Positions 26,096 through 38,412 of a stretch of 64,000 bases of DNA are shown here, piece after piece. A program made the position numbers and the translations under genes. Origin of the DNA: Nymphaea colorata (lineage: Eukaryota > Streptophyta > Magnoliopsida > Nymphaeales > Nymphaeaceae); the NCBI RefSeq assembly GCF_008831285.2, contig NC_045142.1, positions 1,307,001 to 1,371,000 of the forward strand. Direction: 5' to 3'. Under the pieces are notes generated by a model. It was given only the letters and a program-made list of their open reading frames with translations. It did no database searches and had not been told where the DNA came from. The first letter of the stretch is position 1. Each line of letters begins with the position of its first letter.

Positions 26096-26277
26096 CCTTT
26101 GAATAAGCGGGGTGCCATCCCCAAGCTTCCACTCTGTTGTAAAAGTCTTCAGCCCAAAACAAGTCCCATCTAGCCCAAGTTAAACTGACCCATTAAGGGT
26201 CCAAGACTATTCTTTCACAAATATTTATCTTTATAGACCAAGGCCCAAATGCCATCATCGATCAAGTGTCTACTACA

Positions 26278-26689
26278 CCCATCCTTTGTTCAGAAACGCA
26301 AGCCTGCAACACAAAGCACAGACCTGACATTAACACCACTCCCAATCTCACAACCATGGGGCAGATTCTTAATGGGTACCGAAGTTTTCCTTCCCACAAC
26401 TTACGCTGATCGGAATCCGGCCGTTTCAGTGCTACTTGTGAAGGTGGTAATGGTGGTGGTGGCAAAAAGCGGCAGCAGTTTGCCGGGTTTTGAACGCTGG
26501 CGACTGGTAGCAGGCTGACAGTGCACTTTGAATGTCTCTTAGCGTTGGCCCGTAGAAAGTTCTTGAAGCAGAGGCGCCGGTCAATTCAGGCCCCCGTGCC
26601 GACTCACTCGCGAGGTCAAGGATGAAGGTGGACCCGTCGTCTAGAAACTCCCTCAGGAGCAGTTCTTCCTCCAGAGACATCTCCTCCAT
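26278..26689 (-). pseudogene. Truncated WRKY copy (exon 1, intron 1, start of exon 2)
   Basis: Exon 1 starts at 26689 with [18 protein letters not shown] and tracks the intact gene at 7587 until QTAAAF. There an extra base in an A-run (caaaaag versus caaaag on the plus strand) shifts the frame into a His-rich tail (CHHHHYHLHK, then stop). Intron 1 keeps its gtaagt donor and ttgcag acceptor. Exon 2 survives for only about 25 bases before homology ends at 26278, before the WRKY motif. It cannot make a DNA-binding protein. Its promoter and TATA box are retained, so a short transcript is possible. Confidence 0.88.
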
Positions 26690-27003
26690 GAAAGTTCTTC
26701 CTTATTGTCCAACCGAACTCTGTGCCCATTACGAGTTGAAGGCCAACATAAGAATAGATTGTTTTGGACTTTGGAGAAAAAAGGAAGAAAAGAAAAGGAG
26801 AAGAGAGAGAGAGATCAAGGACGTCGGTGAGTAGGAAGAGAGATAGGTACCTGGAATAGACAGATTGTGTTATATATAGTTTTCAATCAAGACTTTCAAT
26901 CAATGAAGAGTTTGTATCCCCTTTCTTAAATGAAAAAAAAAACGATAAAAAGAAATGTCTAAATAATAAAGGAAGAAGTGAAGAACTTTACATACTTAAT
27001 CTC

Positions 27004-27034
<31 letters not shown>

Positions 27035-28420
27035 CTTATTTCTCTATATATAATACGTATATATTATGTGAAAGCAGAGAGAGATTTTCAAGGGCGCGCT
27101 AGCTGGGAAGTTGCTGTCTAATGACTGGCGCAATCTCTAATAGTTGAACGACGAGGATGGAATGGAAGTTCTCAGCGAGTCCCTCATCTTCCGAGGAGTA
27201 GTCAGATTACTTAAGAGAGAAAACAATGGTGGAGAGACAGGAAGGAATTTAAAAACTGATCACCTGTTAACCACTACAAAGTACAGAAATTGGAAATTCA
27301 ACTTCTCCCATAGACCAACATTGAATTACCAGCGTTTTCTCTCTATCTCTTATATATATATATATATGCACACACACACACACACACCCCTAAGCAGTAA
27401 GCACATACTGACCAAAATTATACATGATCTGAGAAGCTTAACCTTAAATGAGTCTTAATTCAAAGTTTGAGACTCTTCAAATGGCTCAGACTCATGACAG
27501 TGGGAACTATGTGTGGAACTCAACTAGGTCATTATTCAAAGGTGGAGCTTCTGTTCATACTCACACACACACACACACTCTCTCTCTCAACTAGGTCATT
27601 AATCAAAGGTGGAACGCAACTGGTCATTATTCAAAGATGTGAGAGTTGTCATACTGTAGGCAGCCTAGTAGTAATGGATTGCACTCAATCAACCCCTGGT
27701 TGCTTTTGAAATGTTGAATAAAACTCTCTCTCTCTCTCTCTCTCTCTCTATAGACAATCGACTTGATTCTTAATTCCGGTCAAGAATAGACTAGACTTTC
27801 TCCTGGCCAGGAAGATTCCTTCTACATCATCCAAAGGGCCATAAGACTGCACGGGGTTTTATGATTTTTTGACCCATGAACATAAAACTGATAAGGTATA
27901 CAAGCAAAATATTTATGCTGGTTCTATGCGAAGTCTTACAGTACCGATACAGTTTCCTCTTGCAAGAAACTGAAAGGAAGTTGATGAGAGACTTGAGATA
28001 TTTGAGCCTGTATCTTAAGACATGAAATCCTGGGACTATTGGTCATCGATCACCTGTTTGCAAGAATCACACATCAATGTAAGCAATACTGATGTGTAGG
28101 TTAATAACAGCTTAACAACAACAAGTTTGAGGTGGCATTTGAAGGACACCCTTAAAGAAAGACTTGTAAGAAGTAATTAAGTTTTGTTAAACCTTGTTCT
28201 CAATAAGTTTCTGCAAACTTGATTTATGTATTTTGGTGACGCATCGATCTAGAACCTGCATTTTTCTGAAAAACTTGGGAAGGCTTAGGCTATTCACATC
28301 TTTTGGAACTACCATTTTATTAGAACTGGATTTGTGAGAAACCCAGTATTGGACGTCATCCAAACACATCTAAAACGGAGTTTCGGAGGTAAAATGACAT
28401 TTTTTGAAGTTTCACCCAAA
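26690..28420. other. Duplicated WRKY upstream region
   Basis: Matches 7588-9355 at roughly 90 percent by eye, including the TATA box, (TA)n tracts at about 27004-27028 and 27352-27367, CT runs and the aactaggtcatt repeats. No gene. Confidence 0.7.
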
Positions 28421-28425
28421 CCCCT

Positions 28426-28715
28426 TGACAGAATTGCAACGACCAAAAGAAGATCAATATGGCAACTATTGGCAAGGAAATAAAGTTGGGCAACGGTCAT
28501 CAATTAACGTATACATTGTTTATGGAAATTTCTCAAATTTCCTTTCCTTTTAATATTCCCTTGATGTATAAAGACAAGTGTATCGGCAGTGGTGAATATA
28601 TCATCATATTGGTCTCTCTTGCTCGTGGATGTAGGCTGCAAAGCTGAACCACGTAAACTGTGTGCCATTCTTTCTCTCCACCTCCTTCTTTTCTAATCAT
28701 TGTCTCAGTTTATCA
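28426..28715 (+). repeat. 5' LTR of copia element
   Basis: 290 bp, TG...CA ends. It contains a gaaccacgtaaa motif also found in the LTR-like stretch near 43470. A short ORF here is duplicated in the 3' LTR and is not a gene. Confidence 0.95.
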
Positions 28716-28727
28716 TGGTATCAGAGA
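28716..28727 (+). other. Primer binding site (tRNA-iMet)
   Basis: The sequence tggtatcagaga directly after the LTR is complementary to the 3' end of plant initiator tRNA-Met, the usual primer for copia reverse transcription. Confidence 0.9.
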
Positions 28728-28779
28728 ATAAGAAGATCATATGAGACAAACACCATCAAGCTTCAAACAGTGAGTCATT

Positions 28780-31700
28780 ATGGAGCAAGAAAGGGAAACC
28801 AGGAATGACAACGATGAAGCCACCATCATTCAAACCAGCGATGGGTCGATGCATAAGATTGTCGTTCATGAACAAGGTAACCCCAATCTCAAAATTACTC
28901 ACACCTTGCTTGATGGTTTCAACTATTTGCCATGGTCTAAGGCAGTTACACGATTTCTTAGTGGAAAATCTAAGTTGGATTATATTGACGGTAGTATAAA
29001 AAAACCTGCCATTAATGATCCAAAATACAAGGAATGGAGGTCCACCAACGACACTGTAGCATCTTGGCTCATAAATTCTATGGAGCCCAAGATCGCAACA
29101 AGTTTTACCTTCTTAGAAACCGCCGAAGAAGTTTGGCAAGGGGCCAAAGACCTTTATGGAGAACAATACAATACTGCCCGTATGTATCAATTAGCACAAA
29201 AGAAGGGTTGCTTGAAAAAAGGAACGTCATCTATTAGTGAATATCTTGGTACATTTAAAGCAATATGGGATGAGATGGACATATACTCACCTCTTACTAC
29301 AGACCTTACTAAGGCCAAAAGGCAGCGTGAACAAGATCGCATCTTTGAAATTTTAGCCGGCCTGCCTAATGATTATGAACAACTTCGTAGTCAAATACTT
29401 ATGGCCCATGATTTGCCTTCTCTAGCATCAGTTTTATCCTTGCTTATGCGTGAAGAGTCCAGGCGTAAGGCTATGGGAATGCTGGCTGACGGTTATCAAG
29501 AAATACCCAATGAAGAAAAATTGGCTTTTGCAACAAGCAATAATGCTTATTCTACCACCGGTGAGAGGTCATTCAAATACAAACGTGAGGACTCTAGGAA
29601 AGTCAAGTGCACTCACTGCAAGAGGAATGGGCACTCTCGAGATTCCTGCTGGTTCCTTCATGGGAAACCTGAAAAAGGGCAGAATTCTTTCATTAGAAGC
29701 ATGGCTCGCAATCAAGAAAAAAGAGATCACAACTCCAATCAAGCAAATCATGCCACGACTTCATTGGAAAATCAGATCACTTTGGACAAATTGGCTGAAA
29801 TGATTAAAGAACTTCAAGTCCAAAGAACCGCCGGCATCGCAACCAACTTGGGGAACAAAGGTACAATCAAATCAGGTATGGCTCTTACTTCTGTTAATAA
29901 CATTGATGGTCAAGATTTACAATGGATAGTTGACTCGGGAGCAACAGATCACATGGCCAATAAATCTTCTCTCTTAAGTTCATATTGTCATTCTAAAGAT
30001 ATTGGTCCTGTAGCTGCTGCCAACGGGGCTCCAATAGCTGTCAATGGATCGGGTAAAATAGATTTTTTTAACAAAAGTCATTTAAGCAATGTGCTTGTCA
30101 TGCCTAACCTTACTAACAATCTCCTATCAGTTGCTAAAATTACAAAGGAATTAAATTGCAATGTAGTATTTTCTGCTACTAATGTTATTTTTCAGGATCG
30201 GATGACTCAGAAGACGATTGGTGAAGGGCAACTCATCCATGGACTCTATCAAATAAGAACTATGAATCATGCATTGAACGTGAATCATGCCAACAATGGA
30301 GAAATTTGGCACCAAAGGATGGGACATCCATCTTCTAGAATTTTAGAATATCTATTTCCTAATCCTTGTTTCAATTGTAGAGAGTGTGAAATATGCAAAT
30401 TTGCTAGAATGACTAGACCTAAATTTTCTTTATCTGATTCCATTAGCCAAAAACCATTTGATTTAATACACTCTGATGTTTGGGGCCCTGCGCCTATTGA
30501 TTCTATGGATGGATTTCGTTACTATGTGCTTTTCATTGATGATTTTTCTAGGACCACGTGGGTCTATTTTATGAAAAATAAGTCCGAAGTGTTCTCTCAC
30601 TTCAAAAATTTTTACAAAATGATTGAAACTCAATATGGACTGAAAATTAAAAGTATTAGATCTGACAATGGCACTGAATATAAAAATCATGATTTCAATT
30701 TTTTTCTTGGTGAACATGGTATTAGACATGAGACGTCTTGTGTGGATATACCTCAACAAAACGGTATATCTGAAAGGAAAAATAGACATTTACTCGAAGT
30801 AGCAAGAAGTTTCTTGTTTCAGATGAATGTACCAAAAAATTATTGGAAATATGCTATTTCTACAGCATGCTATGTTATTAATAGGACTCCGAGCAAATTG
30901 TTGAACTACCATAGTCCTATCAAGCGTCTCATGGGATCTCAACCTAAGCTCGATCATCTTCGGGTGTTCGGATGTGTTGCATACGTGTGGCAACATCCAT
31001 CAAAAAGAGACAAGTTAAGTCCTCGATCTATTAAATGCATTTTTGTGGGCTATGATATGCAAAGTAAAGGGTACGTTTGCTATAACCCTGTCTCTAGAAA
31101 AACTTTTATTTCCCGTGATGTGCAATTCAATGAATCTCTCTCTTACTTTAACGTCAATATAGATGGACAAAGTCAGGGGGAGCCCACTAACTCAACTTTG
31201 CATGATTATGATGACTTGTTTATTACTGTGGTTGATGTACAGGGAGCCAATAATGAGATTCATGCTGAGAATGAAAGCCCCACAAATGATCAAGAACTTG
31301 CAACTACTACCGAAGATGTAGAGAACAACTCAACACTTCTCAGAAGATCTGAGAGAATTAGGCACGCTCCTTCACGCCTAGTAGATTATGAAACCTACCC
31401 AATCAACAAATATGTGTCCTACAATCAAATTTCCAACAATCATGCCAAGTTTGTTAGAAATCTTGATAACATTCAAGAGCCTCAGTCATTTCAAGAGGCT
31501 CAAGAAGATCCTAATTGGAGGAAGGCTATGGATGAAGAACTTGAAGCTCTAAGGCGAAACAGAACATGGGAGGTTGTCACCGCACCAAAAAACACAAACA
31601 TAGTGGGGTGCAAATGGCATTATAGAGTAAAGTACAATAGCGATGGATCCTTAGAGAGATACAAGGCTCGTCTAGTGGCTAAAGGGTTCACACAGACTAA

Positions 31701-33021
31701 AGGGTTGGATTATGAAGAAACATTTGCTCCTGTCGCAAAGATGAACACCTTGAGAATATTGCTTTCTATTGCTTGCAACTTGAATTGGAGTCTACATCAA
31801 CTAGATGTCAAAAACGCCTTCTTACAAGGAGAACTCAATGAAGAAATTTATATGTCTTTACCACCAGGTCACCCAGATGAAAGGAAAGGAAGAGTCTGCA
31901 AACTCAATAAAGCTATATATGGCTTAAAACAATCTCCTAGAGCTTGGTACATAAAGTTGAGTCAGGCATTGGAAAAATCAAGGCACCACAAGTGTCACTC
32001 AGACAATAGCTTATTTGTCAAAAAATGTGGAGAAAACATCACTGTGGTCTTAGTTTACGTAGACGACATAGTTGTGGCTGGAAATGATACAGAAGGCATT
32101 CAGATTCTGAAAGACTACTTAAAGAAAACCTTTGACATAAAGGATTTGGGAAAACTCAAATATTTTCTTGGTATTGAAGTTGCTCAATCGTATAAAGGTA
32201 TTATGCTATGTCAAAGAAAGTATGCATTAGATATTTTAAAGGAGACTGGAAAGTTAGATGCTCGACCGGCAGACACTCCTATTGAACCAAACCTCAAAAT
32301 TGGACCTTGCGATGATGAACCTGAAGTTGAAAAAGAAAGGTTCCAACGACTTGTGGGTAAGTTGATATATCTATCAGTTACTCGTCCTGACATCTCTTAT
32401 GCTGTGAATGTCATTAGCAGATATATGCAAAGTCCAAGAGAATCTCACATGAACGCAGTTGATCGCATCCTCAGATATGTGAAGGGTACTCCAGGGCAAG
32501 GACTCTGGTATAAAAGAAACAAAAATATTGACATTGTTGGTTTTACTGATGCTGATTGGGCAGGTGACATTAGTGACAGAAGATCTACCACAGGATACTG
32601 TGTTTTTGTCGGAGGAAATCTAGTATCTTGGAAAAGCAAGAAACAGAGAGTGGTGGCTAAGTCTAGTGCAGAAGCAGAATACCGTGCAATGGCATCTGGT
32701 GCTAGTGAGCTCACATGGACTAAGAACCTTGTTGAAGAAATGGGTTTTAGTATTACCAAGCCAATGGATATGTTTTGTGACAACATGGCTGCAATACACA
32801 TATCTACAAACCCTGTATTTCATGAGAGAACCAAACATATTGAGATCGATTGTCATTACATCAGAGAGAAAGTCATATCTGGAGAAATTAGAACTCCTTA
32901 CATTAAAGGCACCGATCAAGTTGCCGATGCCTTAACTAAAGGAGTCAGCAAACTGAAATTGAATATAGCCACTAGCAAGTGGGGATGTCACAACATGTAC
33001 GCCCCACTTGAGGGGGAGTGA
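28780..33021 (+). CDS. Copia gag-pol polyprotein, intact (1413 aa)
   Basis: Encodes all functions for retrotransposition in cytoplasmic virus-like particles and nuclear integration. Gag occupies the N-terminus, with a CCHC zinc knuckle C277-x2-C280-x4-H285-x4-C290. The aspartic protease has DSGA at 385-388. Integrase has the HHCC finger (H511, H516, C536, C539 or nearby) and a DD35E triad D566, D629, E665. RT carries the QLDVKNAFLQGEL block near 1007 and YVDD at 1093-1096. RNase H has D1257 (FTDADW), the SSAEAEY block near 1295 and D1334. There are no internal stops or shifts, and length is normal for copia. The stop codon TGA is the first three bases of the 3' LTR. The ATG lies 64 bases past the PBS. 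It may be autonomous if transcribed. Confidence 0.97.
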   Translation: MEQERETRNDNDEATIIQTSDGSMHKIVVHEQGNPNLKITHTLLDGFNYLPWSKAVTRFLSGKSKLDYIDGSIKKPAINDPKYKEWRSTNDTVASWLINSMEPKIATSFTFLETAEEVWQGAKDLYGEQYNTARMYQLAQKKGCLKKGTSSISEYLGTFKAIWDEMDIYSPLTTDLTKAKRQREQDRIFEILAGLPNDYEQLRSQILMAHDLPSLASVLSLLMREESRRKAMGMLADGYQEIPNEEKLAFATSNNAYSTTGERSFKYKREDSRKVKCTHCKRNGHSRDSCWFLHGKPEKGQNSFIRSMARNQEKRDHNSNQANHATTSLENQITLDKLAEMIKELQVQRTAGIATNLGNKGTIKSGMALTSVNNIDGQDLQWIVDSGATDHMANKSSLLSSYCHSKDIGPVAAANGAPIAVNGSGKIDFFNKSHLSNVLVMPNLTNNLLSVAKITKELNCNVVFSATNVIFQDRMTQKTIGEGQLIHGLYQIRTMNHALNVNHANNGEIWHQRMGHPSSRILEYLFPNPCFNCRECEICKFARMTRPKFSLSDSISQKPFDLIHSDVWGPAPIDSMDGFRYYVLFIDDFSRTTWVYFMKNKSEVFSHFKNFYKMIETQYGLKIKSIRSDNGTEYKNHDFNFFLGEHGIRHETSCVDIPQQNGISERKNRHLLEVARSFLFQMNVPKNYWKYAISTACYVINRTPSKLLNYHSPIKRLMGSQPKLDHLRVFGCVAYVWQHPSKRDKLSPRSIKCIFVGYDMQSKGYVCYNPVSRKTFISRDVQFNESLSYFNVNIDGQSQGEPTNSTLHDYDDLFITVVDVQGANNEIHAENESPTNDQELATTTEDVENNSTLLRRSERIRHAPSRLVDYETYPINKYVSYNQISNNHAKFVRNLDNIQEPQSFQEAQEDPNWRKAMDEELEALRRNRTWEVVTAPKNTNIVGCKWHYRVKYNSDGSLERYKARLVAKGFTQTKGLDYEETFAPVAKMNTLRILLSIACNLNWSLHQLDVKNAFLQGELNEEIYMSLPPGHPDERKGRVCKLNKAIYGLKQSPRAWYIKLSQALEKSRHHKCHSDNSLFVKKCGENITVVLVYVDDIVVAGNDTEGIQILKDYLKKTFDIKDLGKLKYFLGIEVAQSYKGIMLCQRKYALDILKETGKLDARPADTPIEPNLKIGPCDDEPEVEKERFQRLVGKLIYLSVTRPDISYAVNVISRYMQSPRESHMNAVDRILRYVKGTPGQGLWYKRNKNIDIVGFTDADWAGDISDRRSTTGYCVFVGGNLVSWKSKKQRVVAKSSAEAEYRAMASGASELTWTKNLVEEMGFSITKPMDMFCDNMAAIHISTNPVFHERTKHIEIDCHYIREKVISGEIRTPYIKGTDQVADALTKGVSKLKLNIATSKWGCHNMYAPLEGE
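33008..33018 (+). other. Polypurine tract
   Basis: The run tgagggggag immediately before the 3' LTR is the expected plus-strand primer. It is also the end of the coding region (Glu-Gly-Glu codons). Confidence 0.85.
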
Positions 33022-33308
33022 CAGAATTGCAACGACCAAAAGAAGATCAATATGGCAACTATTGGCAAGGAAATAAAGTTGGGCAACGGTCATCAATTAA
33101 CGTATACATTGTTTATGGAAATTTCTCAAATTTCCTTTCCTTTTAATATTCCCTTGATGTATAAAGACAAGTGTATCGGCAGTGGTGAATATATCATCAT
33201 ATTGGTCTCTCTTGCTCGTGGATGTAGGCTGCAAAGCTGAACCACGTAAACTGTGTGCCATTTTTTCTCTCCACCTCCTTCTTTTCTAATCATTGTCTCA
33301 GTTTATCA
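33019..33308 (+). repeat. 3' LTR of copia element
   Basis: 290 bp, one base different from the 5' LTR. Followed by the CCCCT target duplication. Confidence 0.95.
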
Positions 33309-33313
33309 CCCCT

Positions 33314-33897
33314 ACATGACTTTTAAAACTTGTGATTGCTGTTCTGTGACCCTCAATGTCAAGGTTGAAAAGTACAAGTCTAAGAGTTATCAAGGTTGAA
33401 AAACTGTGGTTGTAGGGCCATTAGGTCCAAAGTATCACGTACATTTATGAAACTGGTAATATGGCCTTTCAAGTGCTTGTAAGGCATTATCATGGGGTTG
33501 ATGCAATGTGGGGTAGGGGTTGACAGGTTGTCGGTTTCTTTCTGTATGCTAACTCTTTGTGCTGTAAAAAAAGAGCATTAATATGTAAGTTGAACCATAT
33601 ATATTGCACCTATTCGGAGACATGATGTGAGAAAAGGTAATAGGATGAAATGTTTATAGGAGTCACCCTGCAAGCACTTGCAAGGACAGGCAGAGAGTAA
33701 TGTTAAGTGGATTAGGGTTGACCGATTCAAAGACAAATAATTCACTGTGTAAGACAATCTCACCACATTATGACTTAAAACCTACGTACAATTTTTGTGG
33801 GCCTCTCTCCAATTTCTTTCTCCTACCTTGAAATTGTGAATGTCATAAGTCTTAATTCACGAATACCCAAGAACACCATTCACATATCATTAGAGAG

Positions 33898-33962
<65 letters not shown>

Positions 33963-36900
33963 ATATATATATATATATATATAATATTTTATACTATATT
34001 TTTGTATTTTATGTGATTGACTTGCAGGATGACACTAATTTTTACTGAATAGGGGTCGACTGGAGGAGGTGGGTCAGGTAGAGCAAAGTCAACAGGAACC
34101 TAATTTGGGTTACATTATATTGGGTCTTGCCCCTCCTTGTTTCACGAGATGGGTGGACCCATCTAGTAAGGTCATAGGTGAGCCAAGGGAGTGGGGACAG
34201 AAGTACCACCACACGTGCATTTCAAAAATCTCAATAGCTTAAGTGGAATAGCTCAAAAATCTCAATAGCCAAAAAGTTGAGGGACATTTACGTGTAAGTT
34301 TTAGGATGAGGGAGGGCCAAAGAGACAAGCTTATATTAGCAAATATGCTCGCATATTTGTTCTATGACGAGTGAGTTTGAGCCTTGCAAGTATCAATTTT
34401 GCCAATGAATGCTCAAAAAACTTAAATTACTTTCGGCAATCTTGTGAACAAACTACTAAATTTGGCTTAGCCCAAAGGATTTGTAGGAAACACGACCAAG
34501 TTCTTGAACAACTTTATGATAAATTTCGGGATCATCAACAGTTTCCTGCTGCAAGATGTTGGAGTTCACAAGCTCGTCCACATTTCTCTGCATGTCAAAC
34601 ATACACAAAGATAAACATGGATTCGGTATATTCCACTATCAATCAGACTTGGAATCTATTTAGTCGGATCTAGTAGACAGATCCAGATATATATGACTAA
34701 TTACTTATTGTAACTGAATCTGAAGTCGACATCCAACTGGGATCTGATAAAAAATATCTGACCAAGTAAATTTCTCTCTTTCTCTCTCTCTCTTCTTCAA
34801 TCAAAATTTTGTAAGCAGGCCAGTTTAGAAAGCCTGCATGTGATCCCACGTTACTTTTTTTTTTAATTTCCATAGGGACTAAAAAGGAGGAGAAGAGGAA
34901 TTTGTCATGGCGTTTCACAGAATCCATGGCTTCCCCCCATTAAAAAATGTAAGAAATTTCCCAAAAAGGCTTCTACAATCTAGCAGGGCCAACTTATAAA
35001 TGTCACAAAGTTGATGGATATTTCACAAGTTTGAAAATCGTACACTTTTTGCCGCAACGTCGAAGTTGGGTGGTTTCTTCTCATCATTAATTTCCTTTCT
35101 CCCTTTTGTCCTAGAAATACAAGAGAAAAGAGGATAATAAAAAAAAAAGGACTTCATTGGATGCAACCTGTATGTAGGAACGGCGGGTTGCAGTAGAATG
35201 AATTCATATACAATTTTTTATTTTAATTTTTCACGCAAAGAAAAAGGATTGACCAACGCAGTGGAAGACAAGATAATGAAGTTTCTTAAGGAAATGAACA
35301 AAAGATTATTGATCGTTGACATGTAAGTAAAACAGAGGGAAGCTAATGTTCAGCCATTGGAGATGTAAGGCCATCTTAGTCCGCTTTTTCCTGTATCCAC
35401 CAAACAAAAGGAAATAAAAGCTACCATCTGTGGCATTCCCATTTGTGCCCCATCTCCATGAATGGTTTCACATGGTCAACAAAAATTAATAAAATATTGA
35501 AAAAGGAAAATAAAATATTATGGAAAAATCTTCTCATAAAATGTACCAAAGATAAGAAATCTTATCATAGAAAAAGGTAGGGCCAAGCGAAAATTAAAAA
35601 TTTATCTATTTTATATGAGCTAAGTTAACTAAACTCAATAATTTGCCTCTCTTGGCTCTTTGCGAGTGGTTATCAATTCATCACTTGATAAGTTCAATCA
35701 TTTGATAAGTTCTAACGGCCCCTTAGTGGGTTGCATCAAGGACTGAGTGAACAGCGGAACGCCTTCAACTTGACATAGCACACCAGTGCTACATATAGGC
35801 AGCTGTGGGCAGTTGCCCACACCAGCTCCATAAATTTTATTTATTTTTATAATCATGCATTTTTTTTTACTCATTTGCATATAGTTGTGCCCCCCAATTA
35901 TGGGTTTTGTTGAATTAATGCTTCTCAGTGTAAATTTCTTGGTTCTATCACTAGAACACACTCGACCTTTGATGGCCAAAGAGAGTAGCACTTACGAGAA
36001 TAAAAATGGGAACGTCATTTCTTATCCTGACCAGCTATACTAAATCTATGTGTGCTTGTGAGAGAGAGAGATATAAATAAAAAGAAGTTTATGTGCATGG
36101 CCTTTCTTGCAATGGTCAACATGTCACACTGGCTGGTTTTCAGGGTGCGTTTTATGCCACGCAGGAAATTAATTCTTAGGCTTTTTCCCGTGGATTCCTC
36201 GATTGGAGACAAAAGGTCGGCGTCATAGACTTTCTTACAAATGGATAAGAAGAGGGGGGAAAGACAATGCCCAACAATTTCACCCTAAATGAACCCTTTC
36301 ACATAATAATTTGAAACCAAATGAAGTCTTTCATATGGAAAGAAAACATTGAACAACGGTAGCATCACTGTTCACATCAAATCTCTCTCAACAAAAAAAA
36401 AAAAAAAAAACATTGTTCAAAGTAACAGATCTCTGCGTTTGGTAAAATCCAATGAGGGTGAGGGAGCATAGTACCTTTTGAATACAAACCTTTAGGAGTC
36501 GTTTGGTAGTAGAGACACTTTGGAAACTTTTCATGAATATGCTTCAATTTTGGGATAGGTTCGTGGGACACTAATGTAAAAATGTTGATTTGACATTGTT
36601 CGTATGATGTCGGTAATAAAAGTGAGCCGAACCTATATCTCAGCAGGCTTTGCATAGGAGATCTTCAATGTGCAACTAAAATCTCATATTTGAGGTTGGG
36701 AGGGTGTTTGACTTCAACTGCTCACTTATAAAATCCTCAAACTACCTATAATATATGAAGTAAATAGTCCCTCGGGTATATTCAATGGCTTACGATCTCA
36801 TATAATACACACATACATATACATCTACACAACAAAAAGGCAGAGAGCGCAGACATACATGACAATTGACATGTGTATGCCTACACACATATTCACACTC

Positions 36901-37037
36901 ACATGCACTTGATCAAGATCCAAATTGATCTTCCCACATGGCATAGCACGTGAATGAAAGACATTGTTTTTCAGGGCGAGGACCCCATTGATATATGTAC
37001 ATTATATATATAGATACACACACGTTTGAACGTTCAC

Positions 37038-37124
<87 letters not shown>

Positions 37125-38400
37125 CTCGTCTCGTTGAGGTGTGCTGGCGCATACACGCCACGTCTTCATCGTCTTATTAATCATCCAACACTGTTGTTAA
37201 CTTTTCATGGCAGTTAACAACCATAAATGAACCTGCCTGGAATAACAATAAACCCCAAAAGAAAGAAGAAAATAAATTAGGGAAAAAAAGTCCTGTCCGT
37301 AGTGTCAATTTCCCTCTCCTTAGCAAACAAAAGGCTGACTTTGTAGGTGCAATAATTTAGAGAATGAAAGTTAGGAAGTAAGAGACGAGATATCCTGGAA
37401 AATGCTGAGGAAGCACCAGCCATCAACGCCGTCCATCTGTCTCCGTCCTTCCCAAAAAACTTTGTCCCGACAACTTTAATTTTAGAAAGCCAAGTTTCAA
37501 GATTTGTGGCCCCTTTTCGGGTAGCCAAACAAGTGGGATGGTCCAAGATCTTACTCATTAGACCTTTATAGCAGACGCTAGCTAGCTTCTACTCACATTA
37601 TTTTATGCAATTGTATAATTTCATATACCTGCGTAAATATTTTTTGACATTTCTTTGGACAAATTAAGCAAAAGAAACCATTCAAGGACATCAAAATTAG
37701 AGTTTTCCTCTTGCCAAAGTTTTTGGAGACTTAGATTTGTGGCTATGGTTTTACTAACATATCTACAAAAGATTAGGGCATGGACTCAATGTTTAGTCTT
37801 CGCTGGACCAAACCAGACAAAAGACAGAGATGAGATGAAAGGTACTCATCTTGCTAAGAACATGTGCAACCACCTGAGTCTGGTACATTTCTTAATTAGG
37901 GTACTAATTTCTAAAACATCAATATTGTCATCTGGCATAAAATAAGCAAAGCATATAAACCAAAATTAGAAGATACTTAGAAGTAGACGTCCTACATTTC
38001 TAATTACTTGGTTCTTCCAACGAGTTGAATCAATTTCCTATAGACCCCTTTCTAATGAACTAGTGCACAAAATTTATGATTGTAGTTGGACTTTACCTAC
38101 CACGCAGAAAGTCACCATATTGAACGCGTTAAAAACGCGATTTAAATTCTTGTTTAACCTGAAAAGATCTTTAAATAGCCAATCGGAACAGATCTGATAT
38201 GAATGAATTCCCTCTGATTTTCCATTAGATCAAGGAGAAAAGGTGGATACAAATGAGCTAGGTGCTGAAAATTGATCAGAACCAGAGATTCCGGAGACAA
38301 AGATAACAGTCGAAAATTGCAAAAAAGAATTGAAGCATAACAAAGGGCAGGATCAAAATGGCATCTGCAGAAAGGCCACATGAAAATGAGCGGCTGGGAT
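33314..38400. other. Duplicated intergenic DNA of copy B, no gene
   Basis: Continuation of copy B after the copia insertion, matching about 9.36-15.19 kb. It includes (TA)n tracts at 33906-33983 and 37039-37119. From about 37300 onward it is almost identical to copy A. No frame conserved with copy A looks coding. Confidence 0.6.
37039..37119. repeat. (AT)n microsatellite
   Basis: About 81 bp of AT, the expanded counterpart of 13856-13884. Confidence 0.95.
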
Positions 38401-38412
38401 GTTGTGGGGAGA

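Larger units (their letters stand above)
28426..33308 (+). mobile_element. Complete Ty1-copia LTR retrotransposon
   Basis: The element is bounded by two 290-bp LTRs beginning TGACAG and ending TTTATCA, with target duplication CCCCT at 28421-28425 and 33309-33313. The primer site TGGTATCAGAG follows the 5' LTR directly (initiator tRNA-Met type) and a purine tract (ttgagggggag) abuts the 3' LTR. One uninterrupted polyprotein in the order gag, protease, integrase, RT, RNase H defines copia rather than gypsy. The LTRs differ at one position (C at 28670, T at 33263), so the insertion is recent. It interrupts duplication copy B. The same site in copy A at about 9355 is empty. Confidence 0.97.

Noticed and set aside
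28459-28647. 62-residue ORF, repeated at 33052-33240
   Set aside because: It lies within both LTRs of the copia element. Non-coding LTR sequence.
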